Of a stretch of 15,206 nt of DNA, positions 7,383 to 15,206 are shown one piece after another. The notes beneath the pieces were generated by a model. It was given only the letters and a program-made list of their open reading frames with translations, made no database searches and was not told where the DNA came from. Origin of the DNA: DASPTT01 sp035623275 (GTDB taxonomy: Bacteria > Actinomycetota > Acidimicrobiia > Acidimicrobiales > UBA8190). Position 1 is the first letter of the stretch, and the number at the start of each line of letters is the position of its first letter. The DNA lies in contig DASPTT010000065.1 in the NCBI GenBank assembly GCA_035623275.1, positions 1-15,206 of the forward strand, read 5' to 3'. The translations under genes and the position numbers were made by a program.

Positions 7383-8492
7383 ATGGCCACCACCGAGCCG
7401 GTCGACGAGGACGTCACCGGGAGCCGACCGGACGCGACCGCGGACGGCGCCGGGGCCGGCCCGGTGGAGGGGATCGACGTCACACGCGTGTCGGCGTGGT
7501 TCGCCGACCACGTGGCGTCCGTCACCCTGCCGCTGCGCTTCGAGCTGATCGCCGGCGGCCGCTCCAACCTGACCTACCGAGTCACGGACGCCGCCGGCCG
7601 TCTCTTCGCCCTGCGCCGGCCGCCGCTCAGCCATGTCCTGCCCACCGCCCACGACATGGCCCGCGAGCACCGGGTCATCAGCGCGCTCGGAGCGACGCCG
7701 GTCCCGGTGCCGACCACCATCGGCTTGTGCGAGGACCCGGCGGTCAACGAGCGGCCCTTCTACGTCATGGAATTCGTCGAGGGCCACATCCTGCGCGACG
7801 CCGGGGCGGCGGAGGCAGCGCTCGACGAAGCAGGCCGGCGTCGCGCCGGCGAGTCGATCGCCGAGACCCTCGCCGCCCTGCACGCCGTGGACGTGGACGC
7901 GGTCGGGCTGGGTGACTTCGCCAAGCGCGACGGCTACATCGAGCGCCAGCTGCGGCGTTGGTACGAGCAGTTCCGCAATTCGCAGGTCGAGGGCTCCGAC
8001 ACGGCCTCCGTCGTCGGGGCCGTGCACGACAGGTTGGCCGCCGACATCCCCCCGCAGGTGGGCAGCACCATCGTCCACGGCGACTACCGCCTCGACAACA
8101 CCGTGCTGGGCGACGACGGGCGGGTGCGAGCGGTCCTCGACTGGGAGATCTGCACGTTGGGCGACCCCCTCGCCGACGTGGGGCTCCTGATGGTGTACTG
8201 GACCGACCCCGGGGACGAAGCCGCCATCGTCGGGGTGTCGCCAACCGCCGTTCCGGGCTTCCCCGGCCGCGCCGAGATGCGCGAGCGCTACGCCGCCGCG
8301 TCGGGCCGCGACCTGTCGCGTCTCGACTTCTATGTCGCCTTCGGGTACTGGAAGCTGGCCTGCATCATCCAGGGCGTCTACGCCCGCTACGTGGGCGGTG
8401 CCACCGCCGGTGACCGCTCGAGCGTCGGCGGCTGGGCCGAATCGGTGGTGCGCCTGGCCGAGGCGGCCGGCGCCGCCCTGGACGCGAGCTGA
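7383..8492 (+). CDS. APH-fold phosphotransferase (ACAD10-like family)
   Basis: The 369-residue product has a kinase-like fold of the aminoglycoside phosphotransferase type (PF01636). Residues 1-30 are a disordered acidic/Gly-Ala tail. Near 58-65 is a nucleotide loop (GGRSNLTY), followed by ALRRPP (76-81) and the acidic MEFVEG (129-134). The catalytic HGDYRLDN lies at 232-239 and the metal-binding DWE at 253-255. This subgroup, related to the N-terminal half of ACAD10/11, is usually linked to acyl-CoA metabolism rather than antibiotic resistance, and phosphorylation of hydroxyacyl-CoA-type substrates has been proposed for it. No acyl-CoA dehydrogenase gene is adjacent here, so the substrate is open. 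The PAC2-type gene starts 11 nt downstream and is likely cotranscribed. Confidence 0.88.
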   Translation: MATTEPVDEDVTGSRPDATADGAGAGPVEGIDVTRVSAWFADHVASVTLPLRFELIAGGRSNLTYRVTDAAGRLFALRRPPLSHVLPTAHDMAREHRVISALGATPVPVPTTIGLCEDPAVNERPFYVMEFVEGHILRDAGAAEAALDEAGRRRAGESIAETLAALHAVDVDAVGLGDFAKRDGYIERQLRRWYEQFRNSQVEGSDTASVVGAVHDRLAADIPPQVGSTIVHGDYRLDNTVLGDDGRVRAVLDWEICTLGDPLADVGLLMVYWTDPGDEAAIVGVSPTAVPGFPGRAEMRERYAAASGRDLSRLDFYVAFGYWKLACIIQGVYARYVGGATAGDRSSVGGWAESVVRLAEAAGAALDAS

Positions 8493-8503
8493 GCGGCCGG
8501 ACC

Positions 8504-9391
8504 GTGCCCCTCTACGAGCGCCACGCCAGCCGGGCGCTGGACCACCCCGTCCTCGTGGTCGCCCTGGAGGGCTGGGTGGACGCGGGCCTGGGCGCGGACG
8601 GCGCCATCTCGGCGCTGCTCGCGGCCGAGCCCACCGAGCTGGTGGCCACCTTCGACGGCGACTCGCTCATCGACCAGCGAGCCCGGCGGCCGATCGCCCA
8701 CATCGTCAGCGGCATCAACGAGGGCCTCACCTGGCCGGTGATCCAGATCCGTGCCGGTGCCGATCTGACGGGGCGCGACGTCTGCTACCTGGTGGGACCC
8801 GAGCCCGACTTCCGCTGGCGGCCCTTCGTGGTCGCGGTCGTGCAGCTGGTGCGTGAGCTCGACGTCCGGATGGTCGTCGGCCTGGGCGCGTTCCCGGCAC
8901 CCGCGCCGCACACCCGCCCCGTGCGCCTGGCCGCCACCGCGCCGGCCTCGAGTGGCGAGCTGGTGGCCCGGGTGGGCAGCGTTCAGGGCGAGATCGACGT
9001 CCCTTCGGGGGTATGGGGGGCACTCGAGATCGCGTTGGGCGACGCCGGGGTCGACGTGATCGGTCTGTGGGCCCGGGTGCCGCACTACGCGTCGGCCATG
9101 GCGTTCCCCGCGGCCAGCGCCGCGCTTCTCGACGGCCTCGCAGCGGTGGCGAACCTGACGATCGACTCGGCCGCGCTGCACGGCGCGGGCGACGTCGCCC
9201 TTCGCAAGGTCGACGAGCTCATCGCCAAGAGCGCCGAGCACACGTCGATGGTGCGCCAGCTCGAACAGAGCGTCGACGAAGCCGAGGGCAACCCGCTCGA
9301 CGTCGGCGAGATGCCCACCGGCGACGAGCTCGCCGCGGAGCTCGAACGCTACCTGCGCGAACGGCGCAGCGAGGGCGGTGACGGCGACTGA
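8504..9391 (+). CDS. PAC2-family protein
   Basis: The 295-residue product begins with MPLYERH, runs into HPVLVVALEGWVDAG (residues 14-28) and has an alternating strand/helix pattern up to about residue 235. A charged helical tail follows (about 230-295). This matches the PAC2 family (PF09754), related to eukaryotic proteasome assembly chaperone 2 and common in actinobacteria, where the bacterial function is not settled. A role near the actinobacterial proteasome has been suggested from the family name only. The start is GTG, 11 nt after the phosphotransferase stop, with only a weak GGCCGGA upstream. The last 43 bp overlap, tail to tail, the small gene on the opposite strand. Confidence 0.87.
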   Translation: MPLYERHASRALDHPVLVVALEGWVDAGLGADGAISALLAAEPTELVATFDGDSLIDQRARRPIAHIVSGINEGLTWPVIQIRAGADLTGRDVCYLVGPEPDFRWRPFVVAVVQLVRELDVRMVVGLGAFPAPAPHTRPVRLAATAPASSGELVARVGSVQGEIDVPSGVWGALEIALGDAGVDVIGLWARVPHYASAMAFPAASAALLDGLAAVANLTIDSAALHGAGDVALRKVDELIAKSAEHTSMVRQLEQSVDEAEGNPLDVGEMPTGDELAAELERYLRERRSEGGDGD

Positions 9392-9651
9392 GCCGCCGGG
9401 CGCAGGGCGCGCAGGTGCTCCCATCCGGCGGCGGACACCGACACGACACGGCCCCGCCTCGGCTCGTGCCGGCACACGACGAAGCCCCGGTCGGTGGCGT
9501 CCTCCCACACGGGCAAGCGGGGACACGACGTGCGCCAGGTGTCGAGCACCTCGGCATAGGGGCGGGGCTCGGGCCCGATCCACTCGAGCAGGTCGAGGAT
9601 CAGCACCTCGACGGGGTCCTGGCCCACGCGTTCGGCCACGCCGTCCGCCAC
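9349..9651 (-). CDS. Conserved short protein, function unknown
   Basis: The product is 100 residues from a GTG at 9651. The core (about residues 13-84) contains LEWIGPEPRPYAEVLDTWRTSCPRLPVWED split by short turns, and ends near GWEHLRAL. I recognise the block PRPYAEV-WRTSCPRLPVWEDA from conserved hypothetical proteins found in several bacterial phyla. It has winged-helix-like length and charge, but no function can be assigned. The last ~16 residues are low-complexity, overlap the end of the PAC2 gene and may be lineage-specific. TAGGCT lies 7 nt before the start. The gene follows the SHOCT-like gene by 10 bp. Confidence 0.8.
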   Translation of the reverse strand: MADGVAERVGQDPVEVLILDLLEWIGPEPRPYAEVLDTWRTSCPRLPVWEDATDRGFVVCRHEPRRGRVVSVSAAGWEHLRALRPAAQSPSPPSLRRSRR

Positions 9652-9658
9652 GCTCGGG

Positions 9659-9664
9659 AGCCTA
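9659..9664 (-). promoter_or_regulatory. Possible -10 element (TAGGCT) overlapping the upstream stop codon
   Basis: TAGGCT on the minus strand ends 7 nt before the GTG at 9651, like the other leaderless candidates. Its first three bases are also the TAG stop of the SHOCT-like gene. Short-gap cotranscription of the two genes is the alternative reading. Confidence 0.4.
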
Positions 9665-10144
9665 CCCGGGCGGCGGACGGAGTCCCCGGGCGCCCGCGCG
9701 GGCCCACCCGGGTACCACGGTGCCCCCGCTCGGATGGACGTGGGACGCCATGATGAGGCCGGCGACGAGCAGCACGACGAAGAGCAGGATGACCACGACC
9801 AACGCGGTGTAACGCGACTGCGTGTCGCGCCGGCTCGCCGTCCGTGGCGGCGACGTCAGACGCGCCAGGTCGACGGGGTCGAGCCCGCCTTGGGCCGGCG
9901 CCGTCGTCGGGGACCCGCCCCGAGGCACTGCCGCTGGCGCGGGCACCACGACCGGAGCCGCCGGGCCGCCGGCCGCGATCGCCACCATGTCCGCAACCGA
10001 TCCGGCGGCCTCCAGCGCGTCCACGCGCGCCGCGTAGTCCGTGGCGTCGATGGCGCCGCGCTCGAAAGCCTCGAGCATCTGGCGCAGGAACTCCTCTCGA
10101 GCTGCCTCGGTCGGCGACAGCTCGCCCGGCGCGTCGTCGGTCAC
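9662..10144 (-). CDS. SHOCT/DUF1707-like single-pass membrane protein
   Basis: The product is 160 residues from a GTG at 10144, with AGGGGGG about 4 nt upstream as ribosome binding site. Residues 16-58 form a short two-helix module (EEFLRQMLEAFERGAIDATDYAARVDALE in outline) like SHOCT or DUF1707 domains, which occur beside membrane segments in many actinobacterial proteins. A Pro/Ala-rich linker (60-86) follows, then a hydrophobic helix at 113-133 flanked by Arg, and a short Gly/Pro/Arg tail. The topology suggests a cytoplasmic N-terminus and one membrane anchor. The frame is open far upstream (to 10999), but that part is antisense to the oxidoreductase gene. The two genes are divergent, 69 bp apart. 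Function unknown. Confidence 0.78.
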   Translation of the reverse strand: MTDDAPGELSPTEAAREEFLRQMLEAFERGAIDATDYAARVDALEAAGSVADMVAIAAGGPAAPVVVPAPAAVPRGGSPTTAPAQGGLDPVDLARLTSPPRTASRRDTQSRYTALVVVILLFVVLLVAGLIMASHVHPSGGTVVPGWARAGARGLRPPPG

Positions 10145-10199
10145 GATCCCCCCTGTCCGGCATCCCATTCTCGCATACGCCGCGGGCCTCGGTTCGGGG

Positions 10200-10205
10200 T
10201 AGGGT
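10200..10205 (+). promoter_or_regulatory. -10 element (TAGGGT) of a probable leaderless promoter for the LLM oxidoreductase
   Basis: TAGGGT ends 8 nt before the ATG at 10214. The 8 nt between (CCCCTGCC) contain no Shine-Dalgarno. The hexamer is identical to the one before the thioredoxin gene. Confidence 0.5.
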
Positions 10206-10213
10206 CCCCTGCC

Positions 10214-11224
10214 ATGCTCGTCGACGGAGGCATCGGCCTGGACCCGAGCGACGCCGTCCAGACCGCCAAGCGAGCCGAGGCCGACGGCTTCGACGGCGTC
10301 TGGTGCGCCGAGACGAGCCACGACCCCTTCCTTCCGCTCCTCCTCGCCGCGGAGCACACCGAGCGCGTCGAGCTGGGCACCGGGATCGCCGTCGCCTTCG
10401 CCCGCAACCCGATGACCACCGCCGTGGTGGCCAACGACCTCCAGACCTACTCGCGGGGCCGTTTCCTGCTCGGGCTGGGTTCGCAGATCAAACCGCACAT
10501 CGAGAAGCGATACTCGATGCCGTGGTCGCACCCCGCCGCCCGCATGCGCGAGTACGTCGCCGCGCTGCGGGCGATCTGGGGGGCGTGGAACGGCGGGGAG
10601 CGGCTGCGCTTCAAGGGCGACTTCTACACGCACAGCCTCATGACGCCGATGTTCGACCCGGGGCCGAATCCGTTCGGGCCGCCCAAGGTGTTCCTGGCGG
10701 CCGTGGGCGAGAGGATGACCGAGGTGGCCGGCGAGGCCGCCGACGGCCTGTTGGCGCACGGGTTCACCACGGAGCGCTACATGCGCGAGGTGACGATCCC
10801 CGCCCTCGAGCGCGGCCTGGCGCGCGCCGGGCGCACCCGCGCGGAGATCGAGATCTCGTACCCGGCCATGATCGTCACCGGCACCGACGAATCGGAGATG
10901 CACCGCGCCGCGGCGGCGGTGAAGGCCCAGCTGGCCTTCTACGGGTCGACGCCCGCGTACCTGCCGGTGCTCGAGCGCCACGGCTGGGGGGACCTGCACG
11001 CCGAGCTCAACCGGCTGTCGAAGCGGGGGCAGTGGGCGGAGATGGCGCAGCTGATCGACGACGACGTGGTGGACGCCTTCGCGGTGGTGGCACCGCCCGA
11101 CGAGGTCCCCGCCAAGCTGGTGGCGCGCTTCGGCGACATGGTCACGCGGGTCAGCTTCTACGCCCCCTACCGCATGCCCCGCGAGCGCTGGACGGGCATG
11201 CTCGAGGCCCTGCGGGGCGCCTGA
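10214..11224 (+). CDS. LLM-class oxidoreductase, probably F420-dependent
   Basis: The 336-residue product has the bacterial luciferase-like TIM barrel (PF00296): an N-terminal strand MLVDGGIG, the EADGFDGVWCAETSHDPF block near 23-40, ELGTGIAVAFARNPMTTA near 56-73, GRFLLGLGSQIKPH near 84-97, and a C-terminal helix ending in RWTGMLEAL. The family uses reduced F420 or FMN. The sequence style matches the actinobacterial MSMEG_2256-type subgroup that is predicted to use F420, but the cofactor cannot be proved from sequence alone. The substrate is unknown. The ATG at 10214 opens directly into the first barrel strand, so a longer upstream frame is not needed. The gene is divergent from the SHOCT-like gene and converges on leuS. 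Confidence 0.9.
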   Translation: MLVDGGIGLDPSDAVQTAKRAEADGFDGVWCAETSHDPFLPLLLAAEHTERVELGTGIAVAFARNPMTTAVVANDLQTYSRGRFLLGLGSQIKPHIEKRYSMPWSHPAARMREYVAALRAIWGAWNGGERLRFKGDFYTHSLMTPMFDPGPNPFGPPKVFLAAVGERMTEVAGEAADGLLAHGFTTERYMREVTIPALERGLARAGRTRAEIEISYPAMIVTGTDESEMHRAAAAVKAQLAFYGSTPAYLPVLERHGWGDLHAELNRLSKRGQWAEMAQLIDDDVVDAFAVVAPPDEVPAKLVARFGDMVTRVSFYAPYRMPRERWTGMLEALRGA

Positions 11225-11232
11225 CCCCGGTC

Positions 11233-11271
11233 CGACGGCGGGCGGCCGCCGGTCGCCACCCGGCGCCGTCG
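11233..11271. terminator. Hairpin between convergent LLM oxidoreductase and leuS genes
   Basis: CGACGGCG (11233-11240) pairs perfectly with CGCCGTCG (11264-11271), and the inner part includes the palindrome GGCGGCCGCC (11241-11250). The element fills most of the 51-bp gap and ends 4 bp from the leuS stop. No T-tract is present. It could stop transcripts from both sides. Confidence 0.55.
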
Positions 11272-11275
11272 CGCG

Positions 11276-13783
<2,508 letters not shown>

Positions 13784-13790
13784 CCCAGCG

Positions 13791-13796
13791 AGTCTA
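13791..13796 (-). promoter_or_regulatory. -10 element (TAGACT) of a probable leaderless promoter for leuS
   Basis: On the minus strand TAGACT is followed by 7 nt (CGCTGGG) and the leuS ATG. No Shine-Dalgarno at a workable distance is seen. The 101-bp gap to the lipoprotein gene leaves room for an independent promoter. Confidence 0.5.
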
Positions 13797-13884
13797 GGGA
13801 GGCTCGGCACCCGGGCTGGTCGGACGGCGTCCGCCGGCCGCACATCCGTCGGCTTGGAACCCGGTGCCCGGTCCTCGGCCGGGG

Positions 13885-14814
13885 CTACCCGGTGAGGTCG
13901 GTCGCCGCCTTGAGGATGTTGCCAAGCTGCCCGCCCTGGAGCAGGGCGTTGCCGTCGGCCACCTGGTCGGCCGGCGGGGGCGTGACCGTCACCGGCTCCC
14001 CGAAGTCGGAGAGCCCCATCGTCATGTCGACGTGGACGCCGAGGACCGAGAGGTTCATCGTCACCTTGCGCGCCCGCCCTTGGATGTCGACCCACACCGA
14101 GACGGGGATGTCGCCGAGCAGCGACTGGGCCAGCTGCCGGCCGATCTGCGCGCCCGGCGTCGAAGCGGTCGCCGTGCCGCCGACGGCCTTGGACAGGTCG
14201 ATGCTGGCCTGGTACTCGGTGGTGGGAACGCCGTCCACGGTGGCCGGACCGACCTCGGTCACCTGCGCCCCGATCCTCGAGAGCATCTGGAGGAGCTGGG
14301 TCGGGTCGCCCGACGTCGCCCCGCCGAGCGGGTCTGCCGAGTTGGAGCCGACGGCCTGCTCGTAGCTGGAGAGATCCAGCTCGACCCAGGGCTTGCCGCC
14401 CGTGGCGGACTCGATCCCCGGCACGTCCAGGTAGACGGTCTGGCCCACCACGCGGAACTGGAGCGTGGCGCCCGGCCCACCGGCCAGGGGCGGCACGGTC
14501 ACGGTCATCTGACCGGTCTTGGAGGCGAAGTCGAAGTCGCCGGCCGCGCCGAGTGTGCCGCTGAACGTCGGGGCCGAGGACGATGCCGATCCCAGGCCGA
14601 GGGAAGGCGTGCCGGACACGGAGACGGTGAGCTCCACGTGCGCGCTCGTCGACCCCGTCCGGGTGACCGCGGCGAGCAGGACGTCGTGCGGCGAGCCCGT
14701 GGGCGGGTGCGCGGCGCTCGGGGCGCCGGCTCCGCCCGTGCACGCGGCGAGCCCGAGGGCCCCGGCGACGAGCACGGCCAGTGGCATGGCGCTGCGGCTG
14801 CGCATGATCATCAT
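13885..14814 (-). CDS. Secreted lipoprotein, LppX/LprG-like style
   Basis: From the ATG at 14814 the product is 309 residues. It opens with a short basic region, a hydrophobic stretch (about 10-22) and the lipobox LAAC with Cys25, so it should be exported, lipidated and anchored to the membrane. A Gly/Ala/Ser-rich linker follows, then a mostly beta-strand domain with repeated patterns such as GQMTVTVPPLAG, QFRVVGQTVYLDVPGI and VDGVPTTEYQASIDL. This resembles the LolA-like fold of actinobacterial LppX/LprG-type lipoproteins, which carry lipids, but I cannot confirm membership. AGGGGGA lies just before the ATG. A GTG at 14844 would add 10 residues, and ATGs at 14811 and 14805 are also possible. 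TAGCAT (14869-14874) is a plausible -10. The gene lies 101 bp before leuS on the same strand. Confidence 0.85.
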   Translation of the reverse strand: MMIMRSRSAMPLAVLVAGALGLAACTGGAGAPSAAHPPTGSPHDVLLAAVTRTGSTSAHVELTVSVSGTPSLGLGSASSSAPTFSGTLGAAGDFDFASKTGQMTVTVPPLAGGPGATLQFRVVGQTVYLDVPGIESATGGKPWVELDLSSYEQAVGSNSADPLGGATSGDPTQLLQMLSRIGAQVTEVGPATVDGVPTTEYQASIDLSKAVGGTATASTPGAQIGRQLAQSLLGDIPVSVWVDIQGRARKVTMNLSVLGVHVDMTMGLSDFGEPVTVTPPPADQVADGNALLQGGQLGNILKAATDLTG

Positions 14815-14868
14815 GGGTCCCCCTGCCGTTGTCGCCTCGCCCACTCGGCCCCGGCGCCGCCGGTGTCG

Positions 14869-14874
14869 ATGCTA
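14869..14874 (-). promoter_or_regulatory. Possible -10 element (TAGCAT) for the lipoprotein gene
   Basis: TAGCAT on the minus strand would give a transcript start near 14862 and a leader of about 48 nt containing the AGGGGGA ribosome binding site. No clear -35 is seen. Confidence 0.35.
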
Positions 14875-14961
14875 GCGGCCGCACCCCGCCTGATCCGGGC
14901 AGAGTGCCCGGAGGCGGTGCACACTCCTCGTGCGATCAGCGAATGGGGGCCAGAGCCGGAC

Positions 14962-14970
14962 TGCTAACGT
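14962..14970 (+). promoter_or_regulatory. Extended -10 promoter element for tRNA-Ala
   Basis: TGC-TAACGT is an exact extended -10 ending 13 nt before the first tRNA base. Initiation near 14977 would give a short 5' leader for RNase P to remove. No good -35 is recognised. Confidence 0.6.
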
Positions 14971-14983
14971 GGTGCCTCGCCTC

Positions 14984-15057
14984 GGGGGCGTAGCTCAGCT
15001 GGTAGAGCGCTTGACTGGCAGTCAAGAGGTTCGTGGGTTCAAGTCCCATCGCCTCCA
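14984..15057 (+). tRNA. tRNA-Ala (anticodon GGC)
   Basis: A full cloverleaf can be drawn. The acceptor GGGGGCG pairs with CGCCTCC (15050-15056) and includes the G3:U70 pair that marks tRNA-Ala. The D stem is GCTC/GAGC. The anticodon stem CTTGA/TCAAG encloses the loop CTGGCAG, with anticodon GGC at 15017-15019. The T stem GTGGG/CCCAT encloses TTCAAGT. The discriminator base is A15057. CCA is not encoded, so it must be added after transcription. The variable region AGGTTC is 6 nt, one longer than usual for this class. The gene would read GCC and GCU codons, and GCC is very common in this window. Confidence 0.95.
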
Positions 15058-15060
15058 CTC

Positions 15061-15093
15061 GTTGTGGAAATGACAACATTGTAGTTAAGTAAC
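15061..15093. repeat. AT-rich segment with overlapping palindromes just after the tRNA
   Basis: This 33-bp stretch is much richer in A and T than the rest of the window. It contains GTTGT-N7-ACAAC (15061-15077), ACAA-CA-TTGT (15073-15082) and GTTA-AG-TAAC (15084-15093). It may act as the tRNA transcription terminator, a protein binding site or part of a promoter for something to the right. No copy of the tRNA 3' end follows within the window. Confidence 0.5.
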
Positions 15094-15098
15094 CGGCC

Positions 15099-15206
15099 AT
15101 GCGTCTCACGACGCCGTCCTCCGGCCTGCCGAGGCGCCAGCACGACACCCCATGTGAGCTCGTCGCCGACGTCTTCTCCTTTCCTGTCAGGTCAGTCCCC
15201 GCTGAG
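15099..15206 (+). CDS. Possible start of an unknown gene running off the right edge
   Basis: An ATG at 15099 opens a frame of 36 codons with no stop before the window ends. The peptide begins MRLTTPSSGLPRRQHD and continues CELVADVFSFPV. I do not recognise it. A TTAAGT hexamer ends 8 nt before the ATG, roughly the spacing of the leaderless candidates elsewhere in the window. Codon third positions are mostly G or C, but in DNA this rich that proves little. An open frame of this length can occur by chance. Confidence 0.2.
   Translation, partial: MRLTTPSSGLPRRQHDTPCELVADVFSFPVRSVPAE

Noticed and set aside
7383..8492. Aminoglycoside resistance gene
   Set aside because: The kinase motifs are shared by the whole APH fold. 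The sequence style fits the ACAD10-like metabolic group, and no resistance context is present.
9734..10213. Upstream extension of the LLM oxidoreductase to 496 residues
   Set aside because: The added part is antisense to the SHOCT-like gene. The barrel begins directly at the ATG at 10214.
10145..10999. Upstream extension of the SHOCT-like gene
   Set aside because: It is antisense to the LLM oxidoreductase gene. The GTG at 10144 has a good ribosome binding site and gives a compact domain layout.
13784..14884. N-terminal extension of leuS to 1202 residues
   Set aside because: The extension overlaps the lipoprotein gene in another frame. LeuRS has its normal opening at the ATG at 13783.
14936..15148. 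Minus-strand frame of 70 codons containing GLEPTNLLTASQALYQLSYAPE
   Set aside because: This peptide type is a well-known false translation of the strand opposite a tRNA gene. The tRNA-Ala explains it fully.
15061..15206. Integrated element boundary at the tRNA
   Set aside because: Considered because of the AT-rich palindromes, but no integrase, repeated tRNA end or phage gene is visible in the window. It is kept only as a low-weight finding.

Overview
The window looks like a chromosomal stretch from a high-GC actinobacterium. An Acidimicrobiia-like lineage is my best guess, held with modest confidence. The reasons are the strongly GC-biased third codon positions, frequent GTG starts, an F420-type luciferase-like oxidoreductase, a PAC2-family protein, a FolP2-type dihydropteroate synthase homologue, a tRNA without encoded CCA, and several genes that look leaderless. 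I see no phage genes, insertion sequences, CRISPR arrays or toxin-antitoxin pairs. Most of it is housekeeping and conserved accessory content rather than an obvious island.

Layout. Positions 2-1105 (+) hold the 3' part of a YihY/BrkB-type membrane protein whose reading frame begins in a 15-bp tandem repeat encoding Gly-Asn-Ala-Ala-Gly and runs off the left edge. It is followed on the same strand by a histidine-rich fatty acid hydroxylase-type membrane enzyme (1165-1827) and a four-helix membrane protein with an Ala-Ala-Pro repeat tail (1844-2389). These converge on lepA (2443-4230, -). lepA is divergent from rpsT (4420-4680, +), which has a long structured leader. rpsT converges, with only 3 bp between, on a minus-strand operon that reads thioredoxin-TPR protein, folP2-like gene, holA (7314 down to 4684).

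A 68-bp divergent promoter region (7315-7382) separates that operon from a plus-strand pair: an APH-fold phosphotransferase (7383-8492) and a PAC2-family protein (8504-9391). Two small minus-strand genes follow, a SHOCT/DUF1707-like membrane protein (9662-10144) and a conserved short protein (9349-9651). Then come an F420-type LLM oxidoreductase (10214-11224, +) and leuS (11276-13783, -). The right end holds a lipoprotein gene (13885-14814, -), a tRNA-Ala(GGC) gene (14984-15057, +) and a short AT-rich palindromic segment.

How it works together. The gene set covers translation (EF4, S20, LeuRS, tRNA-Ala), replication (clamp-loader delta), protein quality control (thioredoxin-TPR, PAC2) and membrane or lipid functions. 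The most informative non-gene signals are a repeated TAnnnT hexamer 6-8 nt upstream of several start codons (probable leaderless promoters), an inverted repeat centred between two such divergent promoters, and possible alternative pairing in the rpsT leader. I did not find a clearly new multi-gene system. The nearest candidates are the thioredoxin-TPR / FolP2-like pairing and the repeat-tailed YihY protein.
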